Notes: generated by a model from the letters alone, not told the origin. DNA of 64,000 nucleotides from Streptomyces celluloflavus (GCA_000720995.1 JOEL01000010.1:1-64000), one strand, 5' to 3'. Shown: positions 33,673-41,895, counted from the stretch's first letter. Made by a program: numbers and translations.

Positions 33673-34503
33673 TCACGGTGCGGTCGGGGCGGTGACGGGG
33701 GCGCCGTCTGCGGGGGCTTCGGCCTGGGCGCCGGCCGGGGCCAGGCGGTCGAACAGCAGCTGGACCGCGCCGGATTCGGGGTGCCGTACGCGGTGCGCGC
33801 GCACGCCGAAGACCTCGGCCAGCAGGCCCGGGGTGAGCACGTCGTGCGGCGCCCCGGAGGCGACGATCCGGCCGCCCGCGATGACGTACAGCTCGTCGCA
33901 GTGCACGGCGGCCAGGTTGAGGTCGTGCAGCGCGGTCAGCACCGTCAGCCGGCTGTCCCGCACCAGGGCCAGCACCTCCAGCTGCTGGGCGATGTCCAGG
34001 TGGTTGGTCGGCTCGTCGAGGACCAGCACCTTCGGTTCCTGGGCCAGCGCGCGGGCGATCAGCACCCGCTGCTTCTCCCCGCCGGACAGGCTCAGAAAGC
34101 CGCGCCCGGCCAGATGGTCCGCGCCGACCCGGGCCAGTGCGCGCGCACAGATCTCGGTGTCGGCGGCGCTCGCCCGGCCCGTGCCGCGCTGATGCGGCAG
34201 CCGGCCCATCGCGACGACCTCGGCCACCGTGAAGTCGAACTCGGTGCTCGCCTCCTGGGGCAGCGCGGCCAGCAGCCGGGCGCCCTCCCTGGCGTCCATG
34301 GCGTGCAGATCCGTGCCGTCCAGCCGTACCGTGCCGGCGGCCGGGCGCAGCGCGCGGTAGACGCAGCGCAGCAGGGTCGACTTACCGCTGCCGTTCGGCC
34401 CGACGAGCCCGACGAGGCGGCCGCTCGCCGCCTTCAGGGCGATGTCGTGGACCAGCCGGTGGCCGGCCACCTCCACCGACAGGTCCGTGATGTCGATCCG
34501 CAT
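33673..34503 (-). CDS. btuD: ATPase of the cobalamin-type ABC importer
   Basis: A 276-residue FepC/BtuD-type ATPase: Walker A GPNGSGKST (residues 36-44), signature LSLSGGEKQR, Walker B KVLVLDEPTNHLD and the His loop TALHDLNLAA. The tail of about 25 residues is Ala/Pro-rich. ATG 34503 shares one base with the permease stop (TGATG), indicating coupling. The order permease, ATPase, binding protein behind a cobalamin riboswitch marks it as vitamin B12 uptake, with siderophore import the main alternative. Confidence 0.9.
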   Translation of the reverse strand: MRIDITDLSVEVAGHRLVHDIALKAASGRLVGLVGPNGSGKSTLLRCVYRALRPAAGTVRLDGTDLHAMDAREGARLLAALPQEASTEFDFTVAEVVAMGRLPHQRGTGRASAADTEICARALARVGADHLAGRGFLSLSGGEKQRVLIARALAQEPKVLVLDEPTNHLDIAQQLEVLALVRDSRLTVLTALHDLNLAAVHCDELYVIAGGRIVASGAPHDVLTPGLLAEVFGVRAHRVRHPESGAVQLLFDRLAPAGAQAEAPADGAPVTAPTAP

Positions 34504-35603
34504 CAGGCGCCGCCTCCGAAGGTGTAGCCGCGCCGCCGCATCAGCAGCACGAAGCAGGGCACGCCGATGACGGCGGTGACCACGCCGACCGGCAGTTCCA
34601 CGGGCGCCAGCACCACCCGCGAGAGCAGGTCCACCCACACCAGCAGCACCGCGCCCAGCAGCGGTGCGACGGCCAGCACCCGCCGGTGGTCGGCGCCGAC
34701 CAGCATCCGCGTCACATGCGGCACCATCAGGCCGACGAAGCCGATCGCGCCGCTGACCGCGACCACGGCGCCGGTGACGGCGGCGGCGACCACGAACAGT
34801 TCGCGGCGCAGCCGCTCCGCGTCGATCCCCAGGGCGGCGGCCGTCTCGTCGCCCATGGCCAGTGCGTTGAGCCGGCCCGCGGAGAGCAGCAGATGGGCCA
34901 GGGCCGCCAGGACCGCGGCCGCGGCGATCGGCACCGAACCCCAGCCGGCCCCGCTCAGGCTGCCGAGCAGCCACATCATCGCCGAGCGGGCCGCCTCGCC
35001 GCGGTCGGCGGTGAACACCATCAGGGTGGTGATCGCGGAGAAGCCGTAGTACATCGCGGTGCCGGTCAGCACCAGCCGCAGCGGGGTGAGCCCGTGGGCG
35101 GTGCGGGCCGCCGCGTAGACCAGGGCCATCGCGAGCAGCGCGGAGACGAACGCGGAGACCGACAGCGCCCAGACCCCGAGCGCGCCCAGCGCGCCGAAGA
35201 GCAGCACGGCGTTGGCGCCGACCGCGGCACCGGAGGAGATGCCGAGGACGAAGGGGTCGGCGAGGGCGTTGCGCACCAGCGCCTGGACGGCGACGCCGAC
35301 GGCGGAGAGCCCGGCGCCCACGACGGCGGCCAGGACGGCCCGCGGGAAGCGCAGCTCCCACACGATGGTGTAGGGGGCGACCTCGTCGGGGCGGATGGTG
35401 CCGCCGGTCAGCCCGGCGCCCAGATAGCGCACCACCTGCGACCAGCTCACCCCGGACGAGCCGAGGCCGATCCCGCACAGCAGGGAGCCGAGCAGCACCA
35501 CGGAGAGGGCGGCCACCAGGGGCGGTACGGGCAGGCGCCGCGGTGGCGCCGGCCCGTCGTGCGGGGCCGGGGCGCGGGGCGCGGCCTGAGCGGTGGTCGC
35601 CAC
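34503..35603 (-). CDS. btuC: FecCD/BtuC-type permease of the cobalamin importer
   Basis: A 366-residue permease with about ten helices. Family segments: SGVSWSQVVRYLGAGLTGG, ELRFPRAVLAAVVGAGLS, DPFVLGISSGAAVGAN, GAIGFVGLMVPHVTRMLVG and VGVVTAVIGVPCFVLLMRR. Works as a dimer with two copies of the ATPase. I start it at GTG 35603, eight bases after GGAAGG; the longer open frame overlaps the riboswitch and is not protein-like. First gene of the three-gene transport operon. Confidence 0.92.
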   Translation of the reverse strand: MATTAQAAPRAPAPHDGPAPPRRLPVPPLVAALSVVLLGSLLCGIGLGSSGVSWSQVVRYLGAGLTGGTIRPDEVAPYTIVWELRFPRAVLAAVVGAGLSAVGVAVQALVRNALADPFVLGISSGAAVGANAVLLFGALGALGVWALSVSAFVSALLAMALVYAAARTAHGLTPLRLVLTGTAMYYGFSAITTLMVFTADRGEAARSAMMWLLGSLSGAGWGSVPIAAAAVLAALAHLLLSAGRLNALAMGDETAAALGIDAERLRRELFVVAAAVTGAVVAVSGAIGFVGLMVPHVTRMLVGADHRRVLAVAPLLGAVLLVWVDLLSRVVLAPVELPVGVVTAVIGVPCFVLLMRRRGYTFGGGA

Positions 35604-35620
35604 GGGTGGTGCCTTCCGTC

Positions 35621-35652
35621 GGACCGTGTCCGAACGGAGGAAGACACGGCCC
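35621..35652 (-). promoter_or_regulatory. Hairpin between riboswitch and btuC ribosome site
   Basis: On the minus strand GGCCGTGTC and GACACGGTC pair around a TTCCTCCG-containing loop. The loop's CCTCC is complementary to GGAGG-type sites, and GGAAGG of btuC comes right after the hairpin, so this may be the expression platform. Inference from position. Confidence 0.5.
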
Positions 35653-35689
35653 GGCGCCCGTGGCGGCGGAGGCGTCCCCTCGCAGTCCA

Positions 35690-35806
35690 CGGCGAGTTGT
35701 CTGGAGCTGGCGCCGCCACGGGTGATCGGGCTCACGGAAGGGTGTTCCGTTTACCGTTGCGGGTCAGCGCCGGACTCTCACCGGACTTCCCCCGCGGGGC
35801 GCGTAT
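35690..35806 (-). ncRNA. Cobalamin riboswitch
   Basis: Read on the minus strand, the conserved core is present in order: GGGGAAGTCCGGTGAGAGTC, CGGCGCTGACCCGCAACGGT, AA, then CCGTGAGCCCGATCACC. These are the GGTGNNANTCC, GCNGNCCCGC(C/A)AC and GNNAGNCNGNNNACC blocks of adenosyl/methyl-cobalamin riboswitches. It precedes the btuCDF operon by about 90 bases, so B12 would switch off import. Core is firm; the ends of the aptamer are approximate. Confidence 0.9.
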
Positions 35807-35872
35807 GAAGATGTGCGGTGGTGCGGCACGGACCGGCCGCCGGGCGAGGCGCCCGGCGGGGAAGCGTCCGGC

Positions 35873-36436
35873 TTACCGGAAGAAGGCGATCCCGTCGTCG
35901 GGCAGGTCCTTGAGGTCCTTGGCCCATTCGCTCGGGTCGACGACCTTCTTCAGATGCGCGGACATGTAGGGGCGCAGCGCCACCTCGGGGGTGGCCTTCT
36001 CGCCGACCCACATCAGGTCGCCGTTGACATAGCCGTAGAGCCGCTTGCCGCCGCTGTACGGGCCGGCGGTCACGGTGCGCGCGACGGCGTCGGTGGCCAG
36101 GTCGATCTGCGGCTTCCGGTCGGCGAGCTCGCCGTACCAGATCTCCACCACGCCCTGGTCGCGGACCATCACGACCTCGACCTTGCGGTCCGCGTCGATC
36201 CGCCAGTAGCCGCTCTCGGTCTCCAGCGGGCGGACCTTCTTGCCCTCGCCGTCGAGCACCCAGCTGTGCGAGGTGTATTCGAGGAAGTCACGGCCGTCGT
36301 GGGTGAAGGTGACCTCCTGCCCGAAGTTGCACTTCTCGGCGCCCGGGAAGTCCGCGACGCCGGCGCCCTCCCAGTTGCCGAGGAGGAAGGCGAGCGGCAC
36401 CAGGGCCGGGTTCAGGTCGGACGGGATCTCGATCAT
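35873..36436 (-). CDS. Nitrobindin-family haem-binding beta-barrel protein
   Basis: A 187-residue DUF1794/nitrobindin protein, a ten-stranded beta barrel related to THAP4 C-terminal domain. The N-terminal LLGNWEGAGVADFPG matches the family LGxWxGxG signature, and the C-terminal ALRPYMSAHLKKV carries the His expected to coordinate haem iron. Family members bind ferric haem and react with nitric oxide or peroxynitrite; physiological role in Streptomyces is open. It follows a 33-aa membrane protein on the same strand, 37 bases away. Confidence 0.9.
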   Translation of the reverse strand: MIEIPSDLNPALVPLAFLLGNWEGAGVADFPGAEKCNFGQEVTFTHDGRDFLEYTSHSWVLDGEGKKVRPLETESGYWRIDADRKVEVVMVRDQGVVEIWYGELADRKPQIDLATDAVARTVTAGPYSGGKRLYGYVNGDLMWVGEKATPEVALRPYMSAHLKKVVDPSEWAKDLKDLPDDGIAFFR

Positions 36437-36473
36437 GAGCTCAGGCGATCTGTAGAGAGGGAGGAGGGGATTC

Positions 36474-36575
36474 TCAGCGCTGGCCCTGGTACAGCTTCTT
36501 CCAGGTCAGACCCGCGAAGGCGACGACGCCGACGGCGACCAGGACGAGCAGGGTGGTGAAGACTGCCTCAAGCAC
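36474..36575 (-). CDS. 33-residue single-span membrane protein
   Basis: Too short for most gene callers. GTG 36575 follows GGGAG by seven bases and encodes LEAVFTTLLVLVAVGVVAFA, then a basic end GLTWKKLYQGQR. One membrane helix with a positive C-terminal tail, so topology is probably tail-in. It lies directly upstream of the nitrobindin gene and is likely co-transcribed with it. I recall similar tiny proteins in this position in other Streptomyces, but function is unknown. Confidence 0.72.
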   Translation of the reverse strand: MLEAVFTTLLVLVAVGVVAFAGLTWKKLYQGQR

Positions 36576-36688
36576 GAGCGCGCTCCCAGGACGGAGTGAG
36601 GTGTTACGGGACCGGAAGCGAGTCTAGTCGGCGGTGCCACCGGCGGCACTGTGAGGTCCGTCCCCGGCGGCGGCCCTACTCTTGCCCC

Positions 36689-37054
36689 ATGGCGAAGAAG
36701 CTCGTGATCAAGGTGACGGCGGGCGCCGACGCGCCCGAGCGGTGCTCGCAGGCGTTCACGGTGGCGGCCGTGGCGGTGGCCAGCGGCGTCGAGGTGTCGT
36801 TGTGGCTGACCGGGGAATCGGTGTGGTTCGCGCTGCCGGGGCGGGCGGCCGAGTTCGAGCTGCCGCACGCGGCGCCCCTGCCGGAGCTGATCGACGGGAT
36901 CCTCGCGGGCGGCGGCGCGATCACCGTCTGCACGCAGTGCGCCGCGCGCCGCGGTGTCGAGCAGCAGGACCTGATCGACGGGGCGGGCATCGCCGGGGCC
37001 CAGCTCTTCGTCAGCGAGATCATGCCGGACGGCGTCCAGGCACTCGTGTACTGA
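36689..37054 (+). CDS. DsrE-family protein
   Basis: A 121-residue protein of the DsrE/DsrF-like sulfur-relay fold: KLVIKVTAGADAPERCSQAF at the start, VEVSLWLTGESVWF, and a Cys pair in ITVCTQCAARRGV. Cys residues at this position transfer sulfur in DsrE/TusD, so persulfide chemistry is possible; nearby sseA/sseC give some support. ATG 36689 comes six bases after TACTCT, suggesting a leaderless message. Divergent from the small membrane protein. Confidence 0.88.
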   Translation: MAKKLVIKVTAGADAPERCSQAFTVAAVAVASGVEVSLWLTGESVWFALPGRAAEFELPHAAPLPELIDGILAGGGAITVCTQCAARRGVEQQDLIDGAGIAGAQLFVSEIMPDGVQALVY

Positions 37055-37099
37055 GCGCCCGCGGATGGTGCGGCGCGTCCCGCCACCGGGGGCGCCGTA

Positions 37100-37387
37100 T
37101 TACTGCGAGTGCTTGTCGTCCTGTTCGTCGAGCTCGCGCCACCAGCGGTCGGACTCCGGGTCGCCGGACTCGTCCCACCAGCGCTCATCCGGCTCTCTGC
37201 GATTGCCGATGATCGCCGCGATGGGTGGGATGACCATGGCGACCACGCACATGCCCACCGCCGCCGGCACCGACCAGAGCCGGACCACGCTCCACGCCAG
37301 GACGAACAGCGTGATGCACACGGCCATCATGGCGAAATACCTGCGATGACGCCGTTGCGCGGGCGGCAGCCGACGGTGCGCGTACAT
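37100..37387 (-). CDS. DUF3099 membrane protein
   Basis: A 95-residue protein: basic start (RRLPPAQRRHRRYFA), two adjoining membrane helices (FAMMAVCITLFVLAWSVVRL and VPAAVGMCVVAMVIPPIAAI) and an acidic Trp-rich tail (DERWWDESGDPESDRWWREL). This is the DUF3099 layout, found throughout actinobacteria without known function. I use ATG 37387; codons further upstream in frame look non-coding. Converges with the DsrE gene. Confidence 0.85.
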   Translation of the reverse strand: MYAHRRLPPAQRRHRRYFAMMAVCITLFVLAWSVVRLWSVPAAVGMCVVAMVIPPIAAIIGNRREPDERWWDESGDPESDRWWRELDEQDDKHSQ

Positions 37388-37485
37388 AAGTCCACGGTAA
37401 GTCCGCGCGGGGCGGGAGAGAAGCCCGGGACGGACACCGGTACGCGACCGGTTCCGGCGGCCCGCCGGGCAGGGGCCGCGCAGCG

Positions 37486-37538
37486 CGGAGGGCCGCACCC
37501 CGGCCAAGGCGTCCAAACCCCTGGGGTGCGGCCCTCCG
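37486..37538 (-). terminator. Terminator of the sseA-sseC operon
   Basis: Perfect 16-bp stem CGGAGGGCCGCACCCC / GGGGTGCGGCCCTCCG with a 21-base loop, 30 bases past the sseC stop (leftward). Confidence 0.88.
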
Positions 37539-37567
37539 TCAGCGGGGGAGGTCCGTGACCGGCGCCG

Positions 37568-37855
37568 TCAGACGGCGATGGCGACCTCCGCCAGGCCGCC
37601 CCGCTGGGCGACGACGGTGCGGTCCGCGGTGCCGCCCGGGACGAGCGCGCGCAGCGTCCAGGTGCCCTCGGCCGCGTAGAAGCGGAACTGTCCGGTCGCC
37701 GAGGTGGGGACCTCGGCGGTGAACTCGCCGGTGCTGTCCAGCAGGCGGACGTAACCGGTGACGGGCTGGCCGTCGCGGGTCACGCTGCCCTGGATCGTCG
37801 TCTCACCGGGCTTGATGGTCGAGGCGTCCGGGCCGCCGGGCTGTGCTCCACACAT
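37568..37855 (-). CDS. sseC: SseC/DUF1416 protein
   Basis: A 95-residue beta-sandwich protein of the DUF1416 family, the SseC proteins encoded right after the thiosulfate sulfurtransferase in actinobacteria (Rv0814c after Rv0815c). GSVTRDGQPVTGYVRLLDST, then FTAEVPTSATGQFRFYAAEG and WTLRALVPGG show the carboxypeptidase-regulatory-like fold. The N-terminus MCGAQPGGP has a conserved Cys. Role in sulfur transfer is inferred from neighbourhood. Last gene of the operon, 35 bases after sseA. Confidence 0.93.
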   Translation of the reverse strand: MCGAQPGGPDASTIKPGETTIQGSVTRDGQPVTGYVRLLDSTGEFTAEVPTSATGQFRFYAAEGTWTLRALVPGGTADRTVVAQRGGLAEVAIAV

Positions 37856-37890
37856 AGGTACTTCCTTGAGGGATTCGGGGAGAAGCTTGC

Positions 37891-38730
37891 TTACTTGGCG
37901 GCACCGAGCTCGATCGGGACACCGACCAGCGAGCCGTACTCGGTCCAGGAACCGTCGTAGTTCTTGACATTGGACTGGCCGAGCAGCTCGTGCAGCACGA
38001 ACCAGGTGAGCGCGGAGCGCTCCCCGATGCGGCAGTACGCGATGGTGTCCTTGGCCAGGTCGACGGCCTCGTTCTCATAGAGCGCCTTCAGTTCGTCGTC
38101 CGACTTGAAGGTGCCGTCGTCGTTGGCGTTCTTCGACCACGGGATGTTGCGGGCGCCGGGCACGTGGCCGGGGCGCTGCGACTGCTCCTGCGGGAGGTGC
38201 GCCGGGGCGAGCAGCTTGCCGCTGAACTCGTCGGGGCCGCGGACGTCCACCAGGTTCGTGGCGCCGCCGGCGGCGAGGACCTCGTCGCGGAAGGCGCGGA
38301 TGGAGACGTCCTGCTCCTTCGCCCGGTAGGTGGTCGCGGTGCGGGTGGGCACGGCCGCGACCAGGTCGCGCGAGTCCAGCTCCCACTTCTTGCGGCCGCC
38401 GTCGAGCAGCTTCACGCTGTCGTGGCCGTACAGCTTGAAGTACCAGTAGGCGTAGGAGGCGAACCAGTTGTTGTTGCCGCCGTAGAGGATGACGGTGTCG
38501 TCGTTGGCGATGCCCCGCTCCGAGAGCAGCGCCTCGAAGCCCGCCTGGTCGACGAAGTCGCGGCGCACCGGGTCCTGGAGGTCCTTCTGCCAGTCGATGC
38601 GGATCGCGTTCTTGATGTGGTTCTTCTCGTACGCGGAGGTGTCCTCGTCTACCTCGACGATGACCACCTTGGGGTCGTCGATGTGGGCCTCGACCCAGTC
38701 GGCGTCCACCAGGACGTCGCTACGGCTCAT
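37891..38730 (-). CDS. sseA: Thiosulfate sulfurtransferase (rhodanese), CysA2/SseA type
   Basis: A 279-residue tandem-rhodanese enzyme that transfers sulfur from thiosulfate to acceptors such as cyanide or thioredoxin. The first rhodanese domain is inactive, the second carries Cys233 in the active loop AYCRIGERSA. GHVPGARNIPW and HIKNAIRIDW are the family's domain-start motifs. GGAGGAGAAGAAC precedes the ATG. Forms an operon with sseC and is preceded by a Cys-containing leader peptide, suggesting control by cysteine supply. Confidence 0.95.
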   Translation of the reverse strand: MSRSDVLVDADWVEAHIDDPKVVIVEVDEDTSAYEKNHIKNAIRIDWQKDLQDPVRRDFVDQAGFEALLSERGIANDDTVILYGGNNNWFASYAYWYFKLYGHDSVKLLDGGRKKWELDSRDLVAAVPTRTATTYRAKEQDVSIRAFRDEVLAAGGATNLVDVRGPDEFSGKLLAPAHLPQEQSQRPGHVPGARNIPWSKNANDDGTFKSDDELKALYENEAVDLAKDTIAYCRIGERSALTWFVLHELLGQSNVKNYDGSWTEYGSLVGVPIELGAAK

Positions 38731-38915
38731 GTTCTTCTCCTCCGGGCGGTTACGGGGCAGTTGCGGTGGTGCACGCGGATACGCCGGGTACGCGCCAAGG
38801 GTTCCCGGACCGCGTCCGAGGAGGCCGAAGGCGCGCGGCGCCGCGCGAGGACGTACGAGGGATACGGGGAGGCCGCTGTGGCAGGGACCGTGCAGACGGG
38901 AGCGGAAGGGGCCTG

Positions 38916-39023
38916 TCAGACAGAGCGACAGAGCATGGCGGCGATGCGGCACAGGTCGACTGCCCGGCGCTTCGTGAGTACCGCCTGTCCCCGCGGACGG
39001 AGACCGCTCAAAGAGCTCTGCAT
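38916..39023 (-). CDS. Leader peptide upstream of sseA-sseC
   Basis: A 35-residue ORF: ATG 39023, peptide starting QSSLSGLRPRGQAVLTKRR and ending AVDLCRIAAMLCRSV. The LTKRRAVDLC...AMLC stretch is a conserved actinobacterial leader-peptide sequence placed before sulfur-metabolism operons. Its two Cys codons near the end would let cysteinyl-tRNA supply control ribosome stalling. A -10 (TACGAT, 39036-39031) ends seven bases before the ATG, so the transcript starts at the peptide. The sseA start is 186 bases further on, with GC-rich dyads between. The attenuation mechanism is inferred. Confidence 0.8.
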   Translation of the reverse strand: MQSSLSGLRPRGQAVLTKRRAVDLCRIAAMLCRSV

Positions 39024-39030
39024 GCCACCG

Positions 39031-39036
39031 ATCGTA
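39031..39036 (-). promoter_or_regulatory. -10 element of the leader peptide-sseA-sseC transcript
   Basis: Minus-strand TACGAT, seven bases before the leader-peptide ATG. Confidence 0.65.
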
Positions 39037-39243
39037 GGGACGGAGTGCGGGGCATGTCACCGGTGTGTCGGATGACGAGATGCGATTGTCCGCGATGTGG
39101 GATGTGCGGGGGTGCCGGACCGCCCCGCGCGGCCGTCCGGCGCCGGTGTGCCGGGGAGAGGTCTGGTGGACGGACTACAGCGTCTCAGCGGGTGGACGGA
39201 CCGGCGGGTCGGCGGGGCGGCGGGCCGGTCCGCCGGGGCCGGG

Positions 39244-39948
39244 TCAGCTGCCGGGGAGCGCGACGTTCCGGCCGGAGGCGCTGATCGCGATGCCGTCCGG
39301 CGAGGTCACGACCCGCTCCAGCTTGAGGTTGCGGGGCAGCTGGTCCAGCTTCCAGTCGTGGTCCGTCTGGGCCCGCACCTTCGCCTCGCAGCCCGGGAGC
39401 GCGGCACACACCGTCGGGATCTTGTCGACCCGCAGCCGGACCGTGTTGCCGTTGACGGCGGAGACCGTGCCGGTCACCTCCAGCGAGCTGAGGATCGCGA
39501 CCTTCGGTGCGATCTTGACCTGGCTGCTGCCGTTCTTCTCCCCGCCGTAGGAGACCGTGACGTCGCCGCCCGCGGCCTTGGTCAGGTCGGCGTAGGTGAT
39601 CCGGGCGTCGCCGGTGGCCCTGGCAGCGCTCTTGATGGAGGTGTAGTCGCTGGTCAGTTCCACATCGCGGAACTCGGCGGTCAGCTGGTCCAGCCGCAGT
39701 GCGCGGCCCTCGGCGCGGGCCTGGATGCCGCCGAGGTCGGCGTCCACTTCCTCCAGGGTGCGGCCGGCGACCTGGGTCAGGAACGGGAAGCCCTTGATGG
39801 TGACGTTCGGCGGCTCGTCGAGCCCCTGGCTGCTGCGGATCTTGTCCGCGGCCTTGTTCTCGGCGAAGTTGACCGCGAGGCGGTCGGCGCCGACGAACAG
39901 CGCGCCGAAGATGACGACGACGAACAGCAGCACCCGTAGTGCACGCAT
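39244..39948 (-). CDS. DUF2993 envelope protein (LmeA-like)
   Basis: A 234-residue protein with one N-terminal membrane helix (residues 3-22) and an extracytoplasmic DUF2993 domain. The stretch ADRLAVNFAENKAADKIRSS, then VTIKGFPFLTQV is the hallmark of the family. Mycobacterial LmeA (Rv0817c) binds phospholipids and supports lipomannan elongation; in M. tuberculosis it lies close to cysA2/sseC2, and here it also adjoins sseA/sseC, so the neighbourhood is conserved. GGAAG precedes the ATG. A second DUF2993 gene is at 57.4-58.8 kb. Confidence 0.88.
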   Translation of the reverse strand: MRALRVLLFVVVIFGALFVGADRLAVNFAENKAADKIRSSQGLDEPPNVTIKGFPFLTQVAGRTLEEVDADLGGIQARAEGRALRLDQLTAEFRDVELTSDYTSIKSAARATGDARITYADLTKAAGGDVTVSYGGEKNGSSQVKIAPKVAILSSLEVTGTVSAVNGNTVRLRVDKIPTVCAALPGCEAKVRAQTDHDWKLDQLPRNLKLERVVTSPDGIAISASGRNVALPGS

Positions 39949-40128
39949 CGGACCACTTCCCCCACACATGAGCCGGAGATCCGGCGTTCTCTTCCGCACA
40001 GGCCCCCGCCCGCGCATCGGCGAGCCTAGACGACCGGCTCCGGCGACCGCGGCCGTCGGCCGCCGGAAGGCGCGATCTCGTGCGTGCCCGGCGGCCGGCG
40101 GACGGTGCCCGGCGGCCGCCGACGCACC

Positions 40129-41895
40129 TCAGACCAGCGCGCGGCCCAGGACGTACACGGCGGGGGCGGCGAGCGCGAGGGGCAGGGCCACCCCGGCCGT
40201 CAGGTGGACGAAGCGGGACGGATAGTCGTAGCTGGCCACCCGCAGGCCGATCAGGGCGCAGCCCCCGGCGGCCAGGCCGAGCAAAGCGCCGGCGATCCCG
40301 AGATCGGTCAGCAGACCGGCCACGGCACCGGCGCCCGTGGCGGCCGCCAGGGGGAGGGCGACGGCGACGGCGGCGGCGGTCCGCAGCGGCAGCGCGCGGG
40401 CGAGTGTGGCCACGGCCACCGCGACGGCGCCGACCACCACCGCGTGCGGGGCGGCGGCGAGCTGGCCGGCGGCGAGCACCGCGAGGGCGGTCGAGGCCAG
40501 GCCCGCGGTCAGCGCGTACATCCGCTCGTCCGCGCTGCCGCGGTTGCGCAGCTGGAGGACGAGGACGAACAGGCACCACACCCCGAGCGTGCCGATGGCC
40601 ACCAGGGGCGCGCTGTCGCGGTCGGCGGCCAGCAGCGCGATATCGGTGGTCAGGCCCGCCAGGAAGGCGAGCGCGATGCCCTGCCGGGCGGGCCACATGC
40701 CGTTGAGCCGGAACCAGCCCGCCGCGGTGACGGCCTGCAGCAGCACCACCGGTACGGCCAGCAGGGGCCGCCCGACCAGCGCGGTCAGCGCGAGCAGCAC
40801 GGCGAGCCCCGCGGTCAGCAGGGCCGGCTGCCGTCCGGGCGGAATGATCGGCGACCGGCCCTCGGCGCGGGCGCGCTGGTTGGGCGCGAGGTGCGCGGTG
40901 GAGACGGGGGCGGCGGCCGGCGCCGGGGAAGCGGCGGGCGCGGCGGCGCCGGCCGGGGCGGCGGGCCCGGTCTGCGGGGGGTACGGGTGCTGCCGGGCGG
41001 CCGGCTTCTCGGGCGGCAGTGGGGTCTGGTGCGGGGCCTGCTGGTGGGTGGGGGGCGGGGCGGGGAGGTACGCGGTCTGCTCGGCGTCCGACACCGCCGG
41101 GAGCGGTGGCTGGACGCCGGTCTCCCAGGTCAGGGCGGACCAGGTCTGGGTGTGGCCGGTCGACTCGGGCCGGCCCGGCTGCGGGGCGGTGTGGGCGGGC
41201 GGCTGCGGTGAGCCGTACGCATCCTGCCCGGACGCCGCCGGCCGGCCGTAGGCGTCGTATCCCGACTGCTCGTTGCCGGGCCGGCGGTGCTGCCCGGGGT
41301 GTCCGTACTGCTGACCGTGCTGACCGTGCTGACCGTGCTGACCGTGCTGACCGTGCTGACCGTGCTGGATCTGCTGGCCCTGCTGGCCCTGCTGGCCCTG
41401 CTGGCCCTGCTGGTCGTGCTGGATCTGCTGTCCCTGCTGAATCTGCTGGCCGCCGGCCACCGGCCACACCGTGGGCTGCTGCTGCGGCTGCTGTGCGTGC
41501 TGCTGGGGCTGCGGTGTCTGCGGCTGCTGCTGCATATAGGGGTCGTGCGGGGCGTACGGCTGCGCCTGCTGCTGTCCGTAGGAACCGGTCTGCTGCTGTC
41601 CGTAGGAATCGTGGGATCCGTAGGACGCGTGGGGCCCGTGAGAACCAGGGGACCCGTAGGAACCGCCGTACGGAGCGGCCTGGGGGTCGTGCGCCGCCGC
41701 CCGCGGGTCGTGCGGGGCGGGTGCCGCGTACGGGTCCTGTGGTGCGTAGGCGCCCGGCTGGGCGTACGGGTTCGGCTGCGCGTACGGCTCCTGCGGGGGC
41801 GCGTACGGGGCGGGGGCCGGGTAGGGCTCGTGTGGTTCGTGCGGGTGCGGGGCGGGGCCGGGGTGCTGCGGCGGGTGCGGCTGGTGGTCGCTCAT
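40129..41895 (-). CDS. Large membrane protein with Pro/Gln/His-rich repeat N-terminus
   Basis: A 588-residue protein. Residues 1-365 are low-complexity: Pro/Tyr/Ala repeats (PYAQPNPYAQPGAY), Gln-rich blocks, then about fifteen consecutive three-residue GQQ or GQH repeats (about residues 150-195). Residues 375-585 form seven to nine membrane helices with short loops and no recognised enzyme motif. The long soluble part is presumably cytoplasmic and disordered. Its gene starts 11 bases after a MoaD/ThiS-like gene, so the two form an operon. Family not recognised; a scaffold or condensate-forming role would be speculation. Confidence 0.8.
   Translation of the reverse strand: MSDHQPHPPQHPGPAPHPHEPHEPYPAPAPYAPPQEPYAQPNPYAQPGAYAPQDPYAAPAPHDPRAAAHDPQAAPYGGSYGSPGSHGPHASYGSHDSYGQQQTGSYGQQQAQPYAPHDPYMQQQPQTPQPQQHAQQPQQQPTVWPVAGGQQIQQGQQIQHDQQGQQGQQGQQGQQIQHGQHGQHGQHGQHGQHGQQYGHPGQHRRPGNEQSGYDAYGRPAASGQDAYGSPQPPAHTAPQPGRPESTGHTQTWSALTWETGVQPPLPAVSDAEQTAYLPAPPPTHQQAPHQTPLPPEKPAARQHPYPPQTGPAAPAGAAAPAASPAPAAAPVSTAHLAPNQRARAEGRSPIIPPGRQPALLTAGLAVLLALTALVGRPLLAVPVVLLQAVTAAGWFRLNGMWPARQGIALAFLAGLTTDIALLAADRDSAPLVAIGTLGVWCLFVLVLQLRNRGSADERMYALTAGLASTALAVLAAGQLAAAPHAVVVGAVAVAVATLARALPLRTAAAVAVALPLAAATGAGAVAGLLTDLGIAGALLGLAAGGCALIGLRVASYDYPSRFVHLTAGVALPLALAAPAVYVLGRALV
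41311..41445. repeat. 9-bp tandem repeat coding for GQH/GQQ
   Basis: Fifteen nine-base units: six CTGACCGTG (41311-41364), then CTGGATCTG, four CTGGCCCTG and variants. In-frame length changes would alter only the repeat number. Confidence 0.93.
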
